Positions 57,408 through 64,000 of a stretch of DNA of 64,000 bases are shown one piece after another. The translations under genes and the position numbers were made by a program. Location of the stretch: NCBI GenBank assembly GCA_025667525.1, contig CM046878.1, positions 516,964,274 to 517,028,273 of the forward strand, written 5' to 3'. The DNA comes from Glebionis coronaria (lineage: Eukaryota; Streptophyta; Magnoliopsida; Asterales; Asteraceae). Positions within the stretch are counted from its first letter, which is position 1, and each line of letters begins with the position of its first letter. The notes below the pieces were generated by a model. It had not been told where the DNA came from. It made no database searches and saw nothing but the letters and a program-made list of their open reading frames with translations.

Positions 57408-57895
57408 GAATGGTATCAGAGACAATGGTTATAGAGAATTAGGTTTCCTAGTCGCGTAGCCTAGTCTATAGCTTAAGGGTTCCTGTATATAGGCGTCATA
57501 GGAGTATGTGTGCATTTTATTATAATTGATGTGTTTGAATGTTATTTATTGTGATGTTTTGACTGGTATGAATTGAACCATAGTAAATTCATACTTAGCC
57601 ACATGTTATTTTCTTTTCGAGTTGTGAGTAGTGCGGGTTGAACCATAATCGTCCACGCTAGTCATTGTCGTATTTTGCTTATAATGTACATTATAGTACA
57701 TAATTTGGTACATAGTAGTTTCTATCTTTTGTTCGGTTATTTTATGTACCTGAGGTATGTTTTTTTTGTGTTTTGATGTTTAAGTCATGTTCCCTAAGAA
57801 TCATGTGGTGGTTCAAGTTATTAGGAGTAGGTAGATATGAAGGATTTTATGATGTTTCCACTCTTATGGGCGACATGACTTATAACTGGTTATGT
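57408..57895 (+). other. RE-G second internal copy, truncated
   Basis: Primer site at 57411-57423. It follows 51951-52438 to GGTTATGT, then changes at once to RE-F RT-side coding sequence. Confidence 0.85.
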
Positions 57896-59444
57896 CTAAT
57901 TGACTTGATACGAAGAAGCCAAGACGTGTTTGCATGGACACCGCCCGACTTGACGGGGGTTCCCCAAACAATTGATCAAGCACTCATTGAATGTGAACCC
58001 ATCAATGACCTCGGTCACACAGAAGAGACGGGTATTAGGAAAGGAGAAAAGTCGAATAGTAGCCAAGGAAGTGGAGGAATGGCTTAAGGCAGGGGTAGCC
58101 AGACCGGTGAGGTATCCCACGTGGATATCAAACGCGGTCCTGGTAAAGGAAGTGGACGGGTCGTGGCGGATGTGCATCGATTTCAAGAATCTAAACTCTG
58201 CCTACCCGAAGGACTATACCCCTACCAAAAATCAACCTCAAAATCGAGTCGGTAATGGGGTTCAAATAAAAATGCTTCTTGGACACCTACAAGGGCTACC
58301 ATCAAGTCCAGATGGACGAAGAAGATGAAGAGAAGACAACATTTTATACGGACCAAGGGACATACTGTTACACTAAAATACCCTTCAGCTTCAAGAACGC
58401 CAGAGCCACATACCAAAGGCTGGTTGACACCACCTTCAAGGAGCAAATAAGCCGGAATCTAGAAGCCTACCTCGATGACATGGTCATCAAAAGTAGCTCG
58501 GAAAAAGATCTATTGGCAGATATCACCGAAACTTTTAACAACCTCTGGAAGATAAACATGAAGCTCAACCCAAAGAAATGTTCTTTCGGAGTCGAAGAGG
58601 GAAAGTTCCTAGGGTATATGGTGACGTCAGAAGGGATAAGATCCAACCCTAAGAAGACTAAGGAAATAACATGAGGTCCCCAAAAACCCTTAAGGAAAGG
58701 CAATCGTTGAGCGGCAAGCTAGCGGCTTTAAACCACTTCGTCTCAAAGTTAGCTGAGCGCTCTTTACCGTTCTTCGAGACTTTGAAAAACATCACTAAGG
58801 AGAACTGGGACGAGTGCCGATGGATACCTGAGGCCGAAGCCGCCTTCTAAGAGATGAAGAAGGTGATACCAGACCTTCCGTTATTGACTACTCCCGCTAA
58901 AGAAGAAACACTATACATCTACTTGGCCGCGGCCAAGGAGGCAGTCAACAGGGTCCTTATGGCCGAAAGGAAATATGTGCAAGCTCCCATTCAGTATGTC
59001 AGCATGGTATTACATGACACCGAACGTAGGTACGCTATGCTGGAAAAGTTGGCCCTATGCCTACTACATTTATCAAGAAGGCTGAGGAGATACTTTGAAG
59101 CCCATCCAATCAAAGTAATCACTGATCAACCAATCAGACAGGTGCTGTCAAAAGCCGAAGCCTTCGGAAAGTTAGCGAAGTAAGCAATTGAGCTAGGAGC
59201 TTATGTAATAAGCTATGCGCCTAGGAATGCCATTAAAGGCCAGGTGCTGACTGATTCCTTGGCGGAAACACCATCCGGAGAGGAATTGATCTGCACCACC
59301 GAAATCGCTGAGCCAAGTAAGGCAGAATGGACGTTATTTATGGATGGGGTCACGAGCTCGAAAGGGGCCGGAGCAGGCCTATTATTGATAGATCCGTCGG
59401 GGACGGAATACATATATGGCCTCCGCCTCAACTTTGAAACCTCG
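57896..59444 (+). pseudogene. RE-F reverse transcriptase and RNase H, broken
   Basis: Three frames in turn carry LIDLIRRSQDVFAWTPPDL, then VEEWLKAGVARPVRYPTWIS and GSWRMCIDFKNLN (RT start), then DTYKGYHQVQM, KIPFSFKNARATYQRLVD and YLDDM at 58468-58482, the RT active site with both aspartates kept. After a stop near 58672, GKLAALNHF and ETLYIYLAAAKEAVNRVL (RNase H connection) follow, then AEWTLFMDGVTSS, the start of a second RNase H-type domain. It ends at GLRLNFETS where RE-H enters. The family copies element RNA into DNA; at least three frame changes and several stops prevent that here. Confidence 0.85.
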
Positions 59445-59916
59445 TGTTGGGAATAAAATTAGCCAAGTCATCTAGGCGCTGACATAGTGTTATCAAGCCG
59501 CTGACAGCATAGGCGCAGACAAGAAGTATCAAGCCGTTGTCAAGACTTATTAGCTATTAAAGTCAACACGTTTTGTTAAGTTAGGAAGATATGCATGAAT
59601 ATAGTGTTTTTTATGTTTATCTTATTATATCTTCCTAGAATAGTTGATACGATAGCTTTATGTACAAGGCTCCTTATGTGTATAAAAGGAGGCCTTAGGT
59701 TTTATGTTTGATATACTTTCAATCACTTTTGTTCACTGTTATTATTATCAATCGAAGTTGAAAGTTTGATATACGTGCTTTGTTATTTATTCTTTGTGCT
59801 AAGTATTAATTCCGCATAATACTTAGTTTGTTGAATACACAAAGTTTCTCTAACGTATTATACTTGAACTAATCTCGATAATACATAAGCTTATCGATCT
59901 AAGTTTAGGATCAACA
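59445..59916 (+). repeat. RE-H 5' LTR (472 bp)
   Basis: TGTTGGGAATAAA to GGATCAACA. A TATAAAA box (59681-59687) lies between AAGGCTCCTT and AAGGAGGCCTT (59666-59696), an inverted repeat around the TATA box like that of RE-E. Confidence 0.9.
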
Positions 59917-59918
59917 AG

Positions 59919-59930
59919 TGGTATCAGAGC
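59919..59930 (+). other. RE-H primer-binding site
   Basis: TGGTATCAGAGC, perfect Met-tRNA complement, 2 bp inside the LTR. Confidence 0.92.
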
Positions 59931-60006
59931 CTGGTTGAGAAACTTTTGATCTAAAGAACACAAAAACCCTAAATCCCTGAAAACCCTAAAAAAACCCTAA
60001 AACACC

Positions 60007-61305
60007 ATGTCTACTTCAACTGAACCTTCACACTCATCCTCAAATCACAATCTCAAAATTCTCATACTTGATCCTGATAACTTTGAACTTTGGAAGTTCA
60101 ACTTTGAGAAATATCTCCAAGTTTATAACTATGTTCTCTGGGAAGTTATTGAGTTTGGTAACCAATTCAAAAAGGAAGAAAAGATTGCTGCTGAAGATAG
60201 AAGGGATGTTTCAGCTGTTGAGATAGCATATAGAAGGAATGATATGAAGGCTTTGAGCACTCTCAAACTGGTTCTTGGTCCTAAGCAACAACATAAATTC
60301 AGAAAGTATGAATCTGCTAAGGAGCTTTGGGAAGCCCTTGAAACCATTTATGGTGGTAATGAGGAAACTCTCAAACAAAGGAGAAAGCAGTTGTTATGGA
60401 ATTCACTATGTTTACAACTTATCCTAATGAGAAGCTAAGTGAGGTGTGAAGTCGTCTTCAAGATATCACCAACAATTTGGCTTTCATGGGAACAGAATCT
60501 AAAGAAGAAGACATTAGTGCTGCCTTCCTTGGAGGTCTCGGTGATGTTTGGGAAATTCATGCTAAGTCAATCATTACCACCAAGGCTCACAAGAACACCT
60601 TATTTGATTACATATATAATCAACTGAAGGTGATGGAATTTGAATCTATGCTCAAACAAGGAAGTAAATCAACACCAGGAAGCATGGCATTCATCTCTCG
60701 TAATGATTCCTCAACCGCTGACAATGTTTCACTTGTCAACGGATTGAACTCACATGTCGGCGGCTCAACTCCATCAGCCACGGACACATACAATGTTGGC
60801 TCACAAAGTCTTATACCAGCTAGAATTGACTTGGATACTGTATGTGCATATATTGCTGCTTTGCCCAATGGTTCTCCAGTCTCTTATGAAGATCTTGAGC
60901 AAATCAGTGATATTTATCTTAAAGAGATGAATATCAAGTAGAATATGGCACTTAGCAGTATAGAGTCAATAGGTGGAATAAGAGATTTGGTAGGAAGATG
61001 ACATTTTAATAGCAAAGAAACTACTGGACTTGATAAATCCAAAGTTGAATGCTATAATTGTCATAGAATGGGGCATTTTATGAGGGAATGCAGATCTCCA
61101 CGTAGGAATGATGCTGGAAAGAGATCAAGTCAAATCATTAAGGTTGAAGGTGTTGAGATAAAAGCTATGGTTGCCATGCAATGGATTGATGGTCTTGGAT
61201 GGGATTGGAGCTTTATGGAAAATGATGTGAAGCAGAATCAAGCACTGGTATCTGAGAAGAAAGAAGAGCATATTCAATACGCTCTTATGGCCAAATCTTC
61301 CTCTT
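60007..61305 (+). pseudogene. RE-H gag with CCHC knuckle, broken
   Basis: ATG at 60007 opens 143 codons with LDPDNFELWKFNFEKYL and ELWEALETIYGGNEETLKQR, the copia gag (UBN2-type) pattern. A frame change near 60400-60440 moves the domain to 60477-60941 (AFMGTESKEEDISAAFLGGL). After a stop, CYNCHRMGHFMREC (61050-61091), a standard CX2CX4HX4C knuckle, lies in a third open stretch ending at 61305. The start is supported by its place about 75 bp after the primer site. Confidence 0.85.
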
Positions 61306-62364
61306 GATCAGATAGTGAGGTATATGATGATGCTTTTTGTAGTAAGGGTTGCAGGCAAAACACTGAAAAACTTAATAAACAAGTTTTAAAATTAAAATCA
61401 GATGTTTTTTATGTAGAAATCAAGCTTGAAAAGTATAAAAGGGGTCTTGCTCAATCTAATGGGATGGTGGAAGAATATAAGAAAATGGAATTTAATCTTA
61501 AAGATCAAATAATTGCTTTAACTGGAGATATAAAAGTAAGTAATGAGGCCAGGGATTCTCTCATGAAATCTAGGGCTGAATTGTAACTTAAATTAGATGA
61601 GGCCATTAAAGCTAAAAATGATGTAGGGATTAATTTTGAAAAGTTTGATCAAGCCAGTGCTCTTTTAGAAAAATGTGTAAGTGAACAGAGAGACCCTAGA
61701 GACATGACTGGTATTGGGATGAAAGAATTTGTTGTTGTTCCACCTCCAGCAGGAAATTTGTATGGGGTTCCTCAAGGGAAAGACCTTTCTTGGACTGGCT
61801 TGCCAGAATTCCAAGTGGAGGAATTTATTCCTCCACCTCGAGTTCTTACTCCAGTTGAGGAATATAAGAAGAAGGTGACAGACCTAGAACAATGTAAAGT
61901 AGCCAATCCTTTTCAGTTTGTTAAGGATGGACTGCTTAGTGATGACACTGTTGACCTAAAACCCATTGTTGTGACTAACCCTAATACTGGTAAAATTGTT
62001 AATCTTGACTCAACAACTAAAAAAACATAGTGTTAAGTATGTAGAGATGTATAGGAAACCTAGGTCACCTCAAAGTCAAGCAAATGTTAATGGAACAGGA
62101 TTTTATCAGTCTAAGCCTAAGTTTGTGTCCAAAAAGGCTTGTTACTCATGTGGGAGCTTCTCACATTTGGCCTATAATTATGTCAGTGGATACACTTCAT
62201 CCGCTGGCAATAGGTCAACCATGGTCAACCCTAGAACTTTTATCCAACCAAGCCCCCATAGGCCACAAGACCAACTCCTTTCTTCTCTAATGAAGCTAAT
62301 ATCCATGGACAAAGGCCCTTTCAAAATACTAACACTTGGTCTAACAAACAGTGGGTTTCTGTAG
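61306..62364 (+). pseudogene. RE-H coiled-coil spacer domain, broken
   Basis: A Lys/Glu-rich coiled coil (LNKQVLKLKSD..., stop at 61584-61586) runs into a Pro/Val segment (EEFIPPPRVLTPVEEYKKKV) and, in another frame, CYSCGSFSHLAYNY, a zinc knuckle whose last Cys has become Tyr. This kind of segment sits between gag and protease in Asteraceae copia elements, from memory. RE-C keeps a comparable coiled-coil piece. Confidence 0.65.
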
Positions 62365-62444
62365 CAAACCCTAATTTAGCCGCTGACAGGAACAATCTAT
62401 CCACTAACAGGACAAAACAAGGCGCTGAAAAATCTAGGTTTGGT

Positions 62445-63130
62445 ATGAAAATGCCACAACTAGCTACTGTCAGACTTTATGTTAAACCAAGTAATGATAG
62501 GTATTTGAAACCTAAGGGAAAAGGGTCTAAGGCCTCATCCAGCTTAACATGGAGACCTAAACAAGAACAAAAACCTAATTTTAATGGTGTTTCTAGGACC
62601 TGTAATAGATTTAAATTTCTTGAAAAGGTCATTACTAAACCTATTGGAACAAATTGGTTGTTTAGGGTACAAAGGGACGAACATGGGGTTGTTACAAGGA
62701 ATAAGTCAATTCTTGTTGAACAACCACATGAATCCAAGTCTGTAAAGGCTTGGATTCCCAAAGAAAACTAATTTGTTTTCTTTATGTGCAGGGCATTCAA
62801 AAGCAGGTCAATGATCATGGATATTGGGACAATGGATGCTCTAGGCACATGACGGGAAAGGAGGATTACTTGACAAATTTCACTCCTATTTCTGATGGTG
62901 ATAAAGTGTACTTTGGTGGAGGATTTGGGACAATATCTGGTAAAGGTGCTCTTATCACCAATAATTTTAAATTTGAAGAAGTTTTTCTTGTGAAGAACTT
63001 GATTATAATTTGTTTAGTATGTCACAAGTGTGTGACAACAAGAACAAATTTCTCTTTACTGACATTGAATGTTTGGTGTTAAGTAAGGATTTTGAGATTC
63101 CTACTGATAAGTTCATTTAGTTTAAACACC
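62445..63130 (+). pseudogene. RE-H protease region, broken
   Basis: A Lys/Ser-rich lead (62445-62771) and a second frame from 62750 with YWDNGCSRHMTG and GKGALITNNFKFEEVFLVKN, the copia protease pattern. The active site is Asp-Asn-Gly (62828-62836) where Asp-Ser-Gly is usual, which probably inactivates it. A frame change follows, before the MSQVCD-like stretch near 63018. Confidence 0.8.
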
Positions 63131-63224
63131 TAGACACAAAGACGTTTATAATGTTAATCTCAATGGCATTAAAATGAACAACAACTTGTCATGTCTTTAT
63201 GCTAAGGCTTCAGTAGATGAAAGT

Positions 63225-64000
63225 AACTTATAGCACAGAAGACTAGGGCATATAAACTTTAAAAACATGAATAGACTTGTGAGACATGATCTTTTAAGAG
63301 GATTTCCCTCAAAAGCATTCCACAATGATCATAATTGTGTTGCATGTCTTAAATGCAAGCAACATAAGGCCTCATGTAAGTCTAAGAGTGTGCATTCTAG
63401 TTCTAAACCACTTCACTTACTACATATGATTTATTTGGTCCAACCAATATGGAAAGTCTCAATGGTAAATCTTATTGTTTTGTCATTACTGATGATTATT
63501 CTAGGTTTACTTTGACCTTCTTTTTGGTAGAGAAAAGTGACACTGCTAAGACTTTAATCAACTTCATTACTCAAATGGAAAAGAAATAAGTATATGAAGT
63601 TAATATTCTTAGAAGTGATAATGGTAGAGAGTTTAAAAACAACCTTTTAGATGCCTTGTGTGTCAATAACGGAATCTCTAGGGAGTTTAGTATAGCAAGA
63701 ACTCCACATCCGAATGGTGTAGCTGAAAGAAGAAATAGAACACTTACAGAAGCAGCTAGAACCATGTTGGCAAATGCTAGTTTACCCATTGCTTTCTGGG
63801 CTGAGGCTGTGAACACTGCATGTTATGTTTAAAATAGATCCTTAGTCAATAAGTCCCACAATAAGACTCCTTATGAACTAATTTGGCATTGGAAGACAAA
63901 TATAGACTTCTTTAGGCCCTTTGGATGTCATGTAGTAACAATAAATACTAGTGATAACCTAGGCAAGTTTAATTCAAAATGTGATGAGGGATATTTCATG
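63225..64000 (+). pseudogene. RE-H gag-pre-integrase and integrase, broken, cut by the window end
   Basis: After a TAG at 63231-63233, where Trp is usual, comes HRRLGHINFKNMNRLVRHDL, then HNCVACLKCKQHK, which supplies the HHCC zinc-binding residues. The core follows across frame changes: GKSYCFVITDDYSRFT, RSDNGREFKN (second catalytic Asp near 63617-63619), HPNGVAERRNRTL with the catalytic Glu, and NTACYV. TAA codons at 63587-63589 and 63830-63832 interrupt it. Integrase inserts the DNA copy into the host; this copy is inactive. RT and RNase H would follow beyond 64000. Confidence 0.85.

Larger units (their letters stand above)
49285..57895 (+). mobile_element. RE-G: large-LTR element without pol, LTR-internal-LTR-partial internal
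   Basis: LTR 1 (49285-51950), internal (51951-54737), LTR 2 (54738-57407), then a second copy of the first 488 bp of the internal region (57408-57895) that joins RE-F coding sequence. The LTRs start TGTGACAACC and end GGTGTGACA; a Met-type primer site follows each, and the polypurine AGGAGGGAGTGA precedes LTR 2. The internal region has no protein domain. The ends resemble chromovirus (Tekay/Del-like) gypsy LTRs, recalled from memory. Losing a third LTR and nearby RE-F sequence in one deletion would explain the right border. Confidence 0.85.
46800..59444 (+). mobile_element. RE-F: decayed Ty3/gypsy element (Tat/Athila sort), twice interrupted
   Basis: 5' LTR (about 46800-47449), primer site TGGCGCCATCTGTGG, gag, protease, then RE-G (49285-57895), then RT and RNase H, which RE-H cuts at 59444. 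The domain order PR-RT-RNH with no integrase before RT, together with the primer site, is that of gypsy elements; the details resemble the Tat/Athila branch. Every domain carries stops and frame changes. The part between protease and RT is missing at the RE-G border. The rest, including the 3' LTR, should lie beyond RE-H outside the window. The left LTR border is uncertain. Confidence 0.82.
59445..64000 (+). mobile_element. RE-H: copia element, 5' part, runs off the window
   Basis: Begins with a 472-bp LTR inserted in the RNase H of RE-F; the 5 bp before it, CCTCG, should be the target duplication with its partner outside. A perfect Met-tRNA primer site follows. Gag, zinc knuckle, a coiled-coil region, protease, a gag-pre-integrase segment and integrase follow in copia order. 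The RT lies beyond the window. Each ORF has stops or frame changes. Confidence 0.88.

Noticed and set aside
63571..63816. 81-codon minus-strand frame
   Set aside because: Antisense shadow of the RE-H integrase, which reads clearly on the plus strand.

Overview
This is a stretch of higher-plant nuclear DNA. It is AT-rich, gene-poor and packed with nested transposable elements. The retroelement domains recall the Ty1/copia and Ty3/gypsy elements common in Asteraceae genomes; that family assignment is from memory and is an inference. Only one intact host gene is supported: a DREB-type AP2/ERF transcription factor at 43609-44181 on the minus strand. For reference I label the LTR elements RE-A to RE-H.

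Left part (1-19070). A spacer holds a foldback repeat split by a tRNA-derived SINE (2624-2844, perfect 13-bp target duplication) and a 320-bp stretch of T-tracts phased at 10 bp (3651-3970). RE-A (4766-14429, duplication TATTG) is a 9.7-kb LTR element without pol. It carries three decayed ORFs and a palindrome repeated five times. RE-B (about 15360-17007, minus strand) is a truncated copia-like element, followed by a second SINE (17399-17646).

Middle part (19071-35423). A pogo/Tigger-like DNA transposon with Emigrant/Lemi-type ends and TA duplications is split by RE-C (20756-34956, duplication AACCC). RE-C is itself split by RE-D (22172-27183, duplication ACTCG), which has the form LTR-internal-LTR-internal-LTR. 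RE-C keeps a coiled-coil ORF (28358-30222) and a striking 151-bp tandem array (30240-31702). Each array unit holds three hairpins whose arms change together between units. RE-B, RE-C and RE-D also share a leader with GATGG-core repeats and a module that, read antisense to the element, looks like a plant promoter, first exon and splice donor.

Right-middle part (35424-46790). Spacer with old relics and SINE-like copies leads to RE-E (38635-41364, minus strand, duplication AGTGA), a short copia-derived element with a gag-start ORF; one of its LTRs is shortened and carries a 57-bp inversion. The AP2/ERF gene and AT-rich spacer follow.

Right part (46800-64000). RE-F is a decayed gypsy element of the Tat/Athila sort, with LTR, gag, protease, RT and RNase H remnants. 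It is interrupted by RE-G (49285-57895), a large-LTR element without pol in the form LTR-internal-LTR-partial internal. It is interrupted again by RE-H (59445 to the window end), a copia element with gag, protease and integrase remnants that runs off the window.

Taken together, the window is a record of successive insertions, mostly of non-autonomous LTR elements. The most unusual material is structural DNA or RNA within those elements rather than protein-coding sequence.
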